A stretch of 32,983 bases of DNA from an uncultured Clostridia bacterium (GTDB lineage Bacteria; Bacillota; Clostridia; Christensenellales; Aristaeellaceae). The DNA is taken from contig CAKUKP010000026.1 in the NCBI GenBank assembly GCA_934663625.1, positions 1 to 32,983 of the forward strand. The letters are read 5' to 3'. The translations under genes and the position numbers were made by a program. The notes under the pieces were generated by a model. It saw only the letters and a program-made list of their open reading frames with translations. It searched no databases and had not been told where the DNA came from. This document shows positions 1-7,663 of this stretch, in pieces (the stretch's first letter is position 1; every line of letters begins with the position of its first letter).

Positions 1-435
1 ATTCTGAAACTGTATGAAAGCAACATAGAGTATTTCAGATATTGTCCGCCCAATCCCACATGGGCGAGCGTACAGGAGGATATGCTTGCGCTGCCGCCCG
101 CGAAGACGATGGCGGATAAGCATTTCATCGGTTTTTTCGACAGGGACGCCCTCATTGCGGTGATGGATTTAATCGATCGCTATCCGGATGCGCAGACTGC
201 GTTTATCGGGCTTTTCATGGTGGATCAGAACCGGCAGGGGCGGGGCGTGGGCGCGCATATCGTGCGGCGCCTATCGGATGTGCTCAGAACCGAAGGCTGC
301 CGGCGCATCCGCTTGGGGATTATTCAGGATAATCTGCCTGCGCGGCGCTTTTGGCGGAGACTGGATTTTCAATTGACCGGAGTGGAATTTGAAAGGGAAC
401 ATTCTGCCGTTCTGGAAGCGGAAAAAATGCTGTAG
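1..435 (+). CDS. GNAT family N-acetyltransferase, 5' end missing at window edge
   Basis: The frame is open from base 1, so the true start lies upstream of the window. An in-frame ATG at 82 exists, but the residues before it (ending PTWASVQED) look like real protein. The acetyl-CoA binding signature QNRQGRGVGAHIV is followed by a helix and then RIRLGIIQDNLPARRFWRRLDF, the usual beta4-alpha3-beta5 end of the GNAT fold, where the N-ARRFW segment caps the cofactor site. GNAT enzymes move an acetyl group from acetyl-CoA to an amine; the substrate cannot be read from sequence. The stop codon is followed at once by the next gene, so the two are probably co-transcribed. The family call is firm and the substrate is unknown. 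Confidence -1.
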   Translation: MLKLYESNIEYFRYCPPNPTWASVQEDMLALPPAKTMADKHFIGFFDRDALIAVMDLIDRYPDAQTAFIGLFMVDQNRQGRGVGAHIVRRLSDVLRTEGCRRIRLGIIQDNLPARRFWRRLDFQLTGVEFEREHSAVLEAEKML

Positions 436-449
436 TGAGGAAGATGCAG

Positions 450-1026
450 ATGGATGCAAGACCGGAATTGAATGATAAATTGGATGCGGATACGTTTCGC
501 AGCTATTATTATCTGAAACAGGAACTTATCGATTTCTGCCGGAAAAACGCCTTGCCGGTTTCGGGCGGCAAGCGGGAATTGACGGATCGAATCGCCTGTT
601 TTCTGGAAACGGGGAAGATACCGGCATTCTGCGCCAAACGCAAAACGATCGCGCGGACAGATATGATTTCCGAGGATGCGATCATCGAACCGGACATCGT
701 ATGCTCCGAAAGGCATCGGGCGTTTTTTACGCAAAAAATCGGAAGGCGTTTTTTCCTTCAATGTGTCCTTTCAGAAATGGCTGAAGGCAAATGCCGGAAA
801 GACCTACGCCGATGCGATTGCGGCGTATGATCGGATTCAGGCGGAAAGAAAGCGCGGAAAGACGGAAATCGGCGGGCAGTTCGAATACAACGCCTACATC
901 CGCGATTTCTTTGCGGACAATCCTGAAAAGCGTTTGCAGGATGCGATCGCCTGCTGGAAGTACAAAAAGAGCCTGTCGGGACATAACCGATACGAGCGAT
1001 CCGATTTAACGGCGTTGGACTTATGA
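450..1026 (+). pseudogene. SAP-domain / DUF6434 protein, broken by a frameshift
   Basis: Two reading frames join into one protein of about 190 residues. The first frame, from ATG 450 with AGGAAG six bases ahead, gives a SAP-like helix-extended loop-helix (LKQELIDFCRKNALPVSG then KRELTDRIACFL), a motif often tied to DNA binding. It continues into CSERHRAFFTQKIG. The second frame carries on with FSFNVSFQKWLKANAGKTYA and ends with a KYKKSLSGHNRYERSDL tail, which I recall from SAP/DUF6434 proteins. Removing one T from the six-T run at 749-754 restores a single frame. This is either a real mutation or a homopolymer error in the assembly. The function is unknown. The gene follows the GNAT gene by a few bases. 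Confidence -1.
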
Positions 1027-1113
1027 TATTTGGAAAAGGGATAGAAACAGCAAAAAACGTCGAGAAGATTTCGGCGCGGCGCGGTATACTGTGATTTGCA
1101 GGAGGAAGAACGC

Positions 1114-1998
1114 ATGAAGGATCAGGTACTGGCCGTGCAGCGGATGCAGGATTACATCGAAAATAACTGTTCGGAGGAAATCGGCTTAACTGAACTGGCG
1201 CGCGCATCGATGTTTTCTCCGTGGTATTCCTATCGTTTGTTTCGGGAATATCTGAATCTTACGCCCACGGAATACATTCGCAAATACCGGCTTACGCGGG
1301 CGGCGAAGCAGCTGCGCAGCGGAGATACGAAGATCATCGATGCGGCGTATGCGGCGGGCTTTGCCAATGTGGACACCTTTACGCGGGCGTTTTATCGGGA
1401 ATTCGGACTGAAGCCGAGCGATTACCGTAAGCATCCCGTACCGATTGTGTTCTTCATTCCCTACAGCGCAAAACTGCGCGAACTGCGAAAGGAGAATATC
1501 GATATGTCCAACATCCAGACCGTTTTTATTCAAATGATTCGAAAGCCGGCGCGAAAGTGCATTATCAAGCGCGGACGGAACGCGGAGGATTATTTTCCGT
1601 ATTGCGAGGAGGTCAGCTGCGATGTATGGGGCGTTCTGACCAGCATGGAATCCCTCTGCGGTGAACCCGTTTCCATGTGGCTCCCGCCAAAGTATAAAAA
1701 GCCGGACACTTCCACCTATGTGCAGGGCGTGGAGGTCGAAACCGATTATGCGGGCGCAATCCCCGATGGCTTTGATGTGATCGATCTGCCCGAAGCGGAA
1801 TATATGATGTTTCAGGGTCAGCCATTTCGCGAGGAGGATTACTGCGAAGCGATCCGCATCGTGCAGAGCGCGATGGACGGCTATGATCCGTCCATAATCG
1901 GATATTGCTGGGACGATGCAAACCCGCGCATTCAGCTGGAACCGCGCGGCGCGCGCGGCTATATCGAAATGCGCGCGGTCAAAAGGACCAACCAATAA
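1114..1998 (+). CDS. AraC family regulator with GyrI-like effector domain
   Basis: This is a 294-residue protein. ATG 1114 was chosen because AGGAGGAA lies six bases before it. Residues about 5-108 form the two helix-turn-helix units of AraC/XylS proteins: the first spans roughly 24-45, and the second is IIDAAYAAGFANVDTFTRAF at 74-93, followed by FGLKPSDYRK. Residues about 135-290 form a GyrI/Rob-like small-molecule binding domain, with a WDDANPRIQLEPRGARGYIEM end. Members of this class bind amphipathic drugs or other ligands and activate export or modification genes. The Vat-like acetyltransferase lies 86 bases downstream on the same strand and is a natural target, but that link is inference. 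Confidence -1.
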   Translation: MKDQVLAVQRMQDYIENNCSEEIGLTELARASMFSPWYSYRLFREYLNLTPTEYIRKYRLTRAAKQLRSGDTKIIDAAYAAGFANVDTFTRAFYREFGLKPSDYRKHPVPIVFFIPYSAKLRELRKENIDMSNIQTVFIQMIRKPARKCIIKRGRNAEDYFPYCEEVSCDVWGVLTSMESLCGEPVSMWLPPKYKKPDTSTYVQGVEVETDYAGAIPDGFDVIDLPEAEYMMFQGQPFREEDYCEAIRIVQSAMDGYDPSIIGYCWDDANPRIQLEPRGARGYIEMRAVKRTNQ

Positions 1999-2019
1999 TT
2001 CGATTTTCCGAATCAGCGG

Positions 2020-2048
2020 TGGAAATCCCTTTTTGTATGTGCTATGAT
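2020..2048 (+). promoter_or_regulatory. Candidate promoter for the Vat-like gene
   Basis: TGGAAA (4 of 6 to the -35 consensus), a 17-base spacer, then TATGAT. It lies between the AraC gene and the acetyltransferase start at 2085. A weak -35 fits a promoter that needs an activator. Confidence -1.
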
Positions 2049-2084
2049 ATATGCAAAGCGATACGGAAAGAGGAATTGCAGCCT

Positions 2085-2735
2085 ATGATCGGCCCGAACC
2101 CGAACAGCATTTATCCCAACGAACAGATCAAACAGATCGTGTACATCAAAAACGTGATTACCCGCCCCAACATCATCGTCGGCGATTATACCTATTATGA
2201 TGATGTGGACGGCGCGGAGAACTTCGAAGATCACGTGACGCATCATTATGCGTTTCTGGGCGATAAATTGATCATCGGAAAATTCTGCGCCATCGCGAGG
2301 GGCATAGAATTTGTGATGAACGGCGCAAACCACAGAATGAACAGCGTCAGCACCTATCCGTTCAATATCATGGGCGGCGGTTGGGAAAAATTTGCGCCGG
2401 CGCTTGACGATCTGCCGCTGAAGGGCGATACGATCGTGAGCAACGATGTATGGATCGGACAGAACGTAACCGTTATGCCGGGCGTGCATATCGGCGACGG
2501 CGCGATTATTGGGGCGAATTCGGTCGTGGCGCGAGATGTTCCACCGTACACCATCGCAGCGGGGAATCCCTGTCGGGTGATTCGGCATCGCTTTGATGAA
2601 GAACTTACGGATTATCTTTTGAAACTGCAATGGTGGAATTGGGATGCGGAAAAAATCTTTCGAAACATGGAAGCGCTGTGCAGCGGAGATTTGCGGAAGA
2701 TACGAAGCATAGCGAATGAATACAATACTTTTTGA
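2085..2735 (+). CDS. Vat/CatB-type xenobiotic O-acetyltransferase (left-handed beta-helix)
   Basis: This is a 216-residue protein; ATG 2085 follows GAGGAA. It begins MIGPNPNSIYP, as do the streptogramin A acetyltransferases of the Vat family. It keeps their landmarks: DKLIIGKFCAIARGI, the catalytic-histidine segment MNGANHRM (His83), STYPFN, GDTIVSNDVWIG and a long hexapeptide-repeat stretch (VTVMPGVHIGDGAIIGANSVVARDV). The C-terminal helix has the WWNW motif. Known relatives use acetyl-CoA to acetylate streptogramin A or chloramphenicol and act as trimers. Many chromosomal relatives are of unknown substrate, so a resistance phenotype cannot be claimed. The AraC/GyrI regulator just upstream fits drug-responsive control. 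Confidence -1.
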   Translation: MIGPNPNSIYPNEQIKQIVYIKNVITRPNIIVGDYTYYDDVDGAENFEDHVTHHYAFLGDKLIIGKFCAIARGIEFVMNGANHRMNSVSTYPFNIMGGGWEKFAPALDDLPLKGDTIVSNDVWIGQNVTVMPGVHIGDGAIIGANSVVARDVPPYTIAAGNPCRVIRHRFDEELTDYLLKLQWWNWDAEKIFRNMEALCSGDLRKIRSIANEYNTF

Positions 2736-2736
2736 C

Positions 2737-2762
2737 GGAGCCGGAAACGGCTCCATTTTTTT
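2737..2762 (+). terminator. Intrinsic terminator after the Vat-like gene
   Basis: GGAGCCG and CGGCTCC pair perfectly around a GAAA loop, followed by A and seven T. The hairpin begins one base after the stop codon. Confidence -1.
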
Positions 2763-2774
2763 GCATATATGCAG

Positions 2775-2803
2775 TTGATTATTCAAAATCAATTGGCTAT
2801 AAT
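2775..2803 (+). promoter_or_regulatory. Promoter for the aldo/keto reductase with overlapping palindrome
   Basis: TTGATT, a 17-base spacer and a perfect TATAAT. The -35 box is one arm of an inverted repeat, TTGATT-N6-AATCAA (2775-2792). A repressor bound there would block RNA polymerase; the regulator is not identified. Confidence -1.
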
Positions 2804-2841
2804 GAATGTATCGCGGATCGATGAAGAGGGGGGAATTACAG

Positions 2842-3960
2842 ATGTACGGAATCCATGGCAATCTGGGCTTTGGCTTTATGCGCCTGCCGATGCGGAAAAA
2901 AGAAATCGACATGGATAAAACCATGCAGATGGTGGATGCGTTTCTGGATGCGGGCTTTAATTACTTTGATACCGCGCACGGCTACTTGCAGGGCAGGAGT
3001 GAAACGACGCTAAAAACCTGCCTGACCGACCGTTATCCCCGCGACCGATACATACTGACCGACAAGCTGACGGCGAATTTTTTCAAGACGGAGGCGGACA
3101 TTCGCCCGCTGTTTCAGCAGCAGCTGGAAGCCTGCGGCGTGGAATACTTTGATTTTTATCTGATGCACGCGCAGGGCGCGACCAACTATTCGCATTTCAA
3201 GGCGTGCCGCGCCTATGAAACGGCGTTTGCGCTGAAGACGGAGGGTAAGGTGCGCCATGTGGGCATTTCATTCCATGATCGCCCCGAAATGCTGGAACAA
3301 ATTTTGACGGAATATCCGGAAATCGAAGTTGTTCAAATTCAGTTTAACTATCTGGATTATGATGATCCCGCTGTGCAGAGCCGCGCCTGTTATGAGGTTT
3401 GCGTAAAGCACAATAAGCCCGTGATCGTGATGGAGCCGGTAAAGGGCGGAAACCTGGTAAACCTTCCGGAAGATGCGAAGGCGGTGCTGGACGAACTGCA
3501 CGGCGGCAGCTATGCAAGCTATGCGCTGCGATTCGCGGCGGGCTTTCCGGGCATCATGATGGTGCTCTCCGGCATGAGCAATCTGGAACAGGTGCAGGAC
3601 AATACATCGTTTATGCGCAATTTCCAGCCGCTGAACGATCGCGAGCATGAGGCGGTTTCGAAGGTGCAGAAGATTTTCCACGATAAGCATCTAATCCCCT
3701 GCACATCCTGCCGCTATTGCACGGACGGCTGCCCGAAGCATATTTCCATACCGGATCTGTTCGCCGTAATGAACGCAAAGCAGATTCACCACGATTGGAA
3801 TGCGGATTATTACTATGAGGAAGTGCATACCGCGCCGGGGCGCAGGGCTTCCGATTGTATCAAGTGCGGCAAGTGCGAAAAGGTATGCCCGCAGCATTTG
3901 CCGATTCGCGATCTGCTTGCGGATGTGGCGAAGGAATTCGATAAGCATAATAGAGACTGA
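2842..3960 (+). CDS. Aldo/keto reductase with C-terminal double 4Fe-4S motifs
   Basis: This is a 372-residue protein. ATG 2842 is preferred over ATG 2821 because the AGGGGGGA ribosome site lies between them. The N-terminal 270 residues are an aldo/keto reductase barrel with the expected tetrad: Asp43 and Tyr48 in FDTAHGY, Lys75 in TDKL and His109 in LMHAQ. The last third has two ferredoxin-type clusters, CTSCRYCTDGCP near 287 and CIKCGKCEKVCP near 340. This architecture is common in anaerobic Firmicutes and implies electron exchange with a cluster, not only NAD(P)H. The natural substrate is unknown. The gene has its own promoter, and 69 bases separate it from ftsH. Confidence -1.
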   Translation: MYGIHGNLGFGFMRLPMRKKEIDMDKTMQMVDAFLDAGFNYFDTAHGYLQGRSETTLKTCLTDRYPRDRYILTDKLTANFFKTEADIRPLFQQQLEACGVEYFDFYLMHAQGATNYSHFKACRAYETAFALKTEGKVRHVGISFHDRPEMLEQILTEYPEIEVVQIQFNYLDYDDPAVQSRACYEVCVKHNKPVIVMEPVKGGNLVNLPEDAKAVLDELHGGSYASYALRFAAGFPGIMMVLSGMSNLEQVQDNTSFMRNFQPLNDREHEAVSKVQKIFHDKHLIPCTSCRYCTDGCPKHISIPDLFAVMNAKQIHHDWNADYYYEEVHTAPGRRASDCIKCGKCEKVCPQHLPIRDLLADVAKEFDKHNRD

Positions 3961-4029
3961 CGGCATATTCAAATACGTTTGCAGGCAAGCTGTATGATAG
4001 CGATGCTTCAAGATAGAAAGGAGATTCCA

Positions 4030-5862
4030 ATGAAAGAGGTCAAATCCCCCAAGAAACCATTGCTGTACTACTATCTGATCATCACCGCCGCGATTTTAAT
4101 CTTCAACCTGATCTTTACCCCCTTGCTGCTCAAGGAACAGGTGAAGGACGTCGATTATGGAACGTTCATGTCCATGATCGAAAAGAAGGAAATTGGCGAA
4201 GTGCAGGTAGAGGATTCCGAAATCATCTTTACCGATAAGGACAACGCCAATATCTACAGCACCGGCGCGATGGATGATCCTACGCTCACGCAGCGTCTGT
4301 ATGAATCCGGCGCGAAGTTTACCAAGGAAGTGCAGCAGACGACTTCGCCGCTGGTCAGCTTCCTGCTGACGACCATCCTGCCGCTGCTGATCTTTATCGG
4401 CATCGGCCAGTATCTGAGCAAAAAGCTCACGGAACAGATGGGCGGCAAGAATTCCATGATCTTTGGCTCCGCCGGAAAATCCAACGCGCGGGTGTACGTA
4501 CAGTCCACCAAGGGCATCCATTTCAGCGATGTGGCGGGCGAGGACGAAGCCAAGGAAAGCCTTTCCGAAATCGTGGATTATCTGCACAATCCTGAAAAAT
4601 ATACCGAAGCGGGCGCATCCATGCCGAAGGGCATACTGCTTGTAGGCCCTCCCGGAACCGGCAAAACCATGCTCGCCAAGGCGGTCGCGGGCGAAGCGAA
4701 CGTGCCGTTCTTTTCCATTTCCGGTTCGGAATTCGTGGAAATGTTCGTGGGCATGGGCGCATCCAAGGTGCGTGATCTGTTTAAGCAGGCGAAGGAAAAA
4801 GCGCCCTGCATCGTATTTATCGATGAAATCGACGCCATCGGTCAGAAGCGCAGCGGCGGCGTGAACGGCGGAAATGATGAACGTGAACAGACGCTGAATC
4901 AGCTGCTTACCGAAATGGACGGCTTCGAGGGCAACAACGGCGTGATCATTCTGGCGGCAACCAACCGTCCCGAATCGCTGGATCCCGCGCTGACCCGTCC
5001 CGGTCGTTTCGATCGGCGCGTGCCTGTGGAGCTGCCGGATCTTGCCGGACGCGAAGCGATTCTGAAGGTGCACGCCAAGAAGATCAAAACGGCGGACGAT
5101 GTGAATTTCCACACCATCGCGCGCATGGCTTCCGGCGCTTCCGGCGCGGAACTTGCGAATATCATCAACGAAGCGGCGCTTCGCGCGGTTCGCAACGGGC
5201 GCACGATCGTAAATCAGGCGGATCTGGAAGAAAGCATCGAAGTGGTCATCGCCGGTTATCAGAAAAAGAGCGCCGTGCTTTCCGATCAGGAAAAGAAGGT
5301 CGTCGCGTATCATGAAATCGGCCATGCGCTGGTGGCGGCGCTGCAAAATCATTCCGCGCCCGTGCAGAAGATCACGATTATTCCGCGTACCTCCGGCGCG
5401 CTGGGCTATACCATGCAGGTGGATACCGGCGATAAGTATCTGATGACAAAGCAGGAAATCGAAAACAAGATCGCAACCTTTACCGGCGGACGCGCGGCGG
5501 AGGAGGTCGTATTCGGCGAAATCACCACCGGCGCATCGAACGATATCGAGCAGGCGACGAAGCTGGCGCGCAGCATGATCACCCGCTACGGCATGAGCGA
5601 TGATTTCGACATGGTGGCGCTGGAAACGGTGAACAATCAATATCTGGGCGGCGATGCGTCGCTCGCGTGCTCGGCGGAAACGCAGCGCGAAATCGATCGC
5701 AAGACGATCGATCTGGTGCGCGCGCAGCATGAAAAGGCGAAGAATCTGCTGCTGGCGAACCGCAAAAAGCTGGATGTGCTGGCGCAGTTCCTCTACGAAA
5801 AGGAAACGATTACCGGCGATGAATTCATGGCGATTCTGAATCGAGAGGAGGATGCACAATGA
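4030..5862 (+). CDS. ftsH: ATP-dependent zinc metalloprotease FtsH
   Basis: This is a 610-residue protein; ATG 4030 follows AAGGAGA. Two membrane helices (about 11-33 and 108-127) flank a short extracytoplasmic domain. The AAA+ module has Walker A GPPGTGKT (206-213), Walker B IVFIDEID (261-268) and the second region of homology, ending TRPGRFDRR. The zinc site is HEIGH (428-432), with the third ligand Asp505 in SNDIEQAT. FtsH is a membrane-bound hexamer that unfolds and degrades membrane and short-lived cytosolic proteins. Ile replaces the usual Ala inside HEAGH, but the metal ligands are intact. The C-terminal tail is short. It overlaps the next gene by four bases. A second ftsH elsewhere in the genome is possible and cannot be judged here. 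Confidence -1.
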   Translation: MKEVKSPKKPLLYYYLIITAAILIFNLIFTPLLLKEQVKDVDYGTFMSMIEKKEIGEVQVEDSEIIFTDKDNANIYSTGAMDDPTLTQRLYESGAKFTKEVQQTTSPLVSFLLTTILPLLIFIGIGQYLSKKLTEQMGGKNSMIFGSAGKSNARVYVQSTKGIHFSDVAGEDEAKESLSEIVDYLHNPEKYTEAGASMPKGILLVGPPGTGKTMLAKAVAGEANVPFFSISGSEFVEMFVGMGASKVRDLFKQAKEKAPCIVFIDEIDAIGQKRSGGVNGGNDEREQTLNQLLTEMDGFEGNNGVIILAATNRPESLDPALTRPGRFDRRVPVELPDLAGREAILKVHAKKIKTADDVNFHTIARMASGASGAELANIINEAALRAVRNGRTIVNQADLEESIEVVIAGYQKKSAVLSDQEKKVVAYHEIGHALVAALQNHSAPVQKITIIPRTSGALGYTMQVDTGDKYLMTKQEIENKIATFTGGRAAEEVVFGEITTGASNDIEQATKLARSMITRYGMSDDFDMVALETVNNQYLGGDASLACSAETQREIDRKTIDLVRAQHEKAKNLLLANRKKLDVLAQFLYEKETITGDEFMAILNREEDAQ

Positions 5863-6401
5863 GGAGCCGTTCGCATTTTGGCTGGCTCGATCTTCTGGAA
5901 GGAATCCTGCTGATTCTGCTCGGCGGTTATACGCTGATTCGCCCCGCCAGCGCGATTACCGGAATCGTGATGCTGTACGGCGCGATGGCGGTGATCACGG
6001 GCATTGCGGATATTCTGTTGTACATCCGCGTGGAACGCTTTACGGGCTTCGGACCGGTGCTTTCGCTGATTACCGGCACGCTGAGCGTGATGGCGGGTTT
6101 GATGCTGCTGGTGTATCCCACCGCGGGCACGATCGCCATGACGGTATTGTTCCCAATCTGGTTCATCACGCATTGCGTATCGCGTCTGGCGGGCTTGAAC
6201 GCCATTCGGGTGTTCTCCGGTGAATTTGCGTATTATTTTACGCTGATTCTGAACATTCTGGGTCTGATACTCGGCACGCTGATGCTGATCGATCCGTGGG
6301 TTTCGCTGATGTCCATTCGCTACATCATCAGCTTCTATCTGCTGCTGCTGGGAATAGACTGTGTGATTCTGGCAATACGGCAGATCAATGCAAATAAATA
6401 A
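5859..6401 (+). CDS. HdeD-like membrane protein (DUF308)
   Basis: This is a 180-residue protein made of about six hydrophobic helices with small polar turns, matching the HdeD/DUF308 size and pattern. The GILLILLGGYTLIRPASAITGIV segment resembles the repeated DUF308 unit, and similar segments recur near 70-110 and 130-175. Its ATG overlaps the ftsH stop as ATGA, so the two are probably translationally coupled. HdeD relatives are linked to acid or envelope stress in enterobacteria, but no activity is known for this branch. Coupling with a membrane protease suggests a shared role in membrane quality control, which is inference. Confidence -1.
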   Translation: MRSRSHFGWLDLLEGILLILLGGYTLIRPASAITGIVMLYGAMAVITGIADILLYIRVERFTGFGPVLSLITGTLSVMAGLMLLVYPTAGTIAMTVLFPIWFITHCVSRLAGLNAIRVFSGEFAYYFTLILNILGLILGTLMLIDPWVSLMSIRYIISFYLLLLGIDCVILAIRQINANK

Positions 6402-6405
6402 AATG

Positions 6406-6439
6406 ATTGGGACGGAGCGCGAATACGCTTCGTCCCAAT
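6406..6439. terminator. Bidirectional terminator between hdeD-like and flavin reductase genes
   Basis: A 14-base stem (ATTGGGACGGAGCG with CGCTTCGTCCCAAT, one G-U pair) and a 6-base loop. Read on the minus strand it is followed by CATTTTATTTATTTG, so it serves at least the leftward gene, and it sits between two convergent genes. Confidence -1.
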
Positions 6440-6462
6440 TGTATAATTGTATATTGGAAGTT

Positions 6463-7032
6463 TTATTTCTGCTTCAGCTTCAAACCGTCCTTGAATGCGG
6501 TTCCAACGCGCTCGGTTACTTTATAATAGCCGCTGGTGAAGGGATCGTAGGCGATCGCGCCGACCTTCGAAATATCGATCTTGCCATCGCACATAACGCT
6601 TTCATCGGCGGTAACGTTTACCACCTTGCCGATCACGCCGCAGCCGTAGGTATCGCTCTGGAATTCAATGAATTTGCATTCCAGACAGATGGGGAATTCA
6701 TTCACCACCGGCGCGTCCACGCATTCGGCATGGCTCGCAGTCATGCCGCTGCGGACAAATTTATCCGGCGCGCGATTTCCGGATTCCACGCCGAAATAAT
6801 CCGCTTCCACAACGTGTGCGGCGTCCGCGATGCTTACGGTGAAAGCGCCGCGCGCCTTGATGTTCTGCACCGTCTTATGCGTTTCCGAAAGGTTCAGCGC
6901 CACGACGTCGCTGTCGATCATGGTGCCCCAGGCGGCGTTCATCACGTTTACGCTGCCGTCCTCGTTGTAGGTGGCGATCATCAAAACCGGCATCGGGAAA
7001 ATGCCGTCGGTAACATTCAGCTTTGTTCTCAT
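6463..7032 (-). CDS. Flavin reductase family protein (FMN-binding split barrel)
   Basis: This is a 189-residue protein. The start at 7032 has AAGGAGA ahead of it; the longer frame to 7098 would run through the promoter. The pattern MPVLMIATYNEDGSVNVMNAAWG, then VALNLSETHKTVQNIKARGAFTVSIAD, is typical of the flavoredoxin/flavin reductase family, which binds FMN and passes electrons from NAD(P)H or partner proteins. A conserved LECKFIEFQSD strand and an AIAYDPFTSGYYKV end are present. It is transcribed away from a second flavin-type gene, and both promoters overlap one palindrome (7058-7074), so common control is likely. The physiological acceptor is unknown. Confidence -1.
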   Translation of the reverse strand: MRTKLNVTDGIFPMPVLMIATYNEDGSVNVMNAAWGTMIDSDVVALNLSETHKTVQNIKARGAFTVSIADAAHVVEADYFGVESGNRAPDKFVRSGMTASHAECVDAPVVNEFPICLECKFIEFQSDTYGCGVIGKVVNVTADESVMCDGKIDISKVGAIAYDPFTSGYYKVTERVGTAFKDGLKLKQK

Positions 7033-7053
7033 CTCATATCTCCTTTCAGACAA

Positions 7054-7082
7054 TTGACAGGATGTACCATCCTGCCTATAAT
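7054..7082 (+). promoter_or_regulatory. Consensus promoter for the PNPOx-like gene
   Basis: TTGACA, a 17-base spacer and TATAAT: perfect matches to both boxes. A 7+3+7 palindrome fills the spacer. Confidence -1.
7058..7074. promoter_or_regulatory. Palindromic operator shared by two divergent genes
   Basis: CAGGATG-TAC-CATCCTG, perfect arms of seven bases. It lies between the -35 and -10 of the rightward promoter and just after the -10 of the leftward promoter, so one bound dimer would shut both. The regulator is not encoded next to it. Confidence -1.
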
Positions 7083-7108
7083 TATAACAAATCAGCATGG
7101 AATTTCAA
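7081..7108 (-). promoter_or_regulatory. Promoter for the flavin reductase gene
   Basis: On the minus strand: TTGAAA (7108-7103), a 16-base spacer and TATAAT (7086-7081). Its -10 shares two bases (7081-7082) with the end of the rightward -10. Confidence -1.
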
Positions 7109-7131
7109 GCGGAATTTTGGAGGGATACGGC

Positions 7132-7608
7132 ATGTTCAGAGAGATGCGCAGAAAGAGCAGGGCAGTCGGCGATGCGGAGGCAAAGGCGCTTCTGCACAGT
7201 GCGCGAATCGGAATCCTGGCGGTGAACGGCGATGGGGGATACCCCTACGCGGTTCCGGTCAATTATCTGTACGATGAAGAAAATGACCGGATTATTTTCC
7301 ACGGCGCGCGCGCCGGACACAAGGCGGACGCGCTGAACGCATCGGATCGGGTCTGCTTTACCGTATATGGAAATGAAGTGGTAAAAAAGGAAAGCTGGGC
7401 GCCGTTTGTGCAGAGCGTCGTGGCGTTCGGCAGGTGCCGCCCGCTGCAAAAGCCGGATGAAGCGCTGGATGCGCTCACGCGGCTTGCGCTGAAATACTAT
7501 CCGAATATGGATGAGGTCGATCGCGAAATCCAAAAGAGCGGGGAAGCGGTCTGCGTGTTCGAAATCCAAATCGAACACATGCGCGGAAAAGAGATTCAGG
7601 AAAAGTAA
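7132..7608 (+). CDS. Pyridoxamine 5'-phosphate oxidase / NimA-like flavin protein
   Basis: This is a 158-residue protein; ATG 7132 has GGAGGG seven bases ahead. FREMRRKSRAV near the start, ARIGILAVNGDGGYPYAVPVNYLYDEENDRIIFHGARAGHK split here as family landmarks, and a VFEIQIEHMRGKE end match the small split-barrel proteins often annotated as NimA or PNPOx-like. These bind FMN or a related cofactor; some relatives reduce nitroimidazoles, but most have unknown substrates. It is divergent from the flavin reductase with a shared operator, which suggests the two work in one redox or detoxification response. The substrate cannot be deduced. Confidence -1.
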   Translation: MFREMRRKSRAVGDAEAKALLHSARIGILAVNGDGGYPYAVPVNYLYDEENDRIIFHGARAGHKADALNASDRVCFTVYGNEVVKKESWAPFVQSVVAFGRCRPLQKPDEALDALTRLALKYYPNMDEVDREIQKSGEAVCVFEIQIEHMRGKEIQEK

Positions 7609-7621
7609 GAAAGAATAAAAT

Positions 7622-7657
7622 CAGCGCCGCAGGCGGAACGCTCCGTCTGCGGCGCTG
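7622..7657 (-). terminator. Terminator at the end of the pst-pho operon
   Basis: A 16-base stem with a 4-base loop and one G-U pair. On the minus strand it is followed by ATTTTATTCTTT. It begins seven bases after the phoR stop and may also end the convergent PNPOx-like transcript. Confidence -1.
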
Positions 7658-7663
7658 TCAGCA

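Noticed and set aside
4096..5859. A 587-codon minus-strand frame inside ftsH
   Set aside because: It is a shadow of ftsH with a His/Arg/Ala-rich composition.
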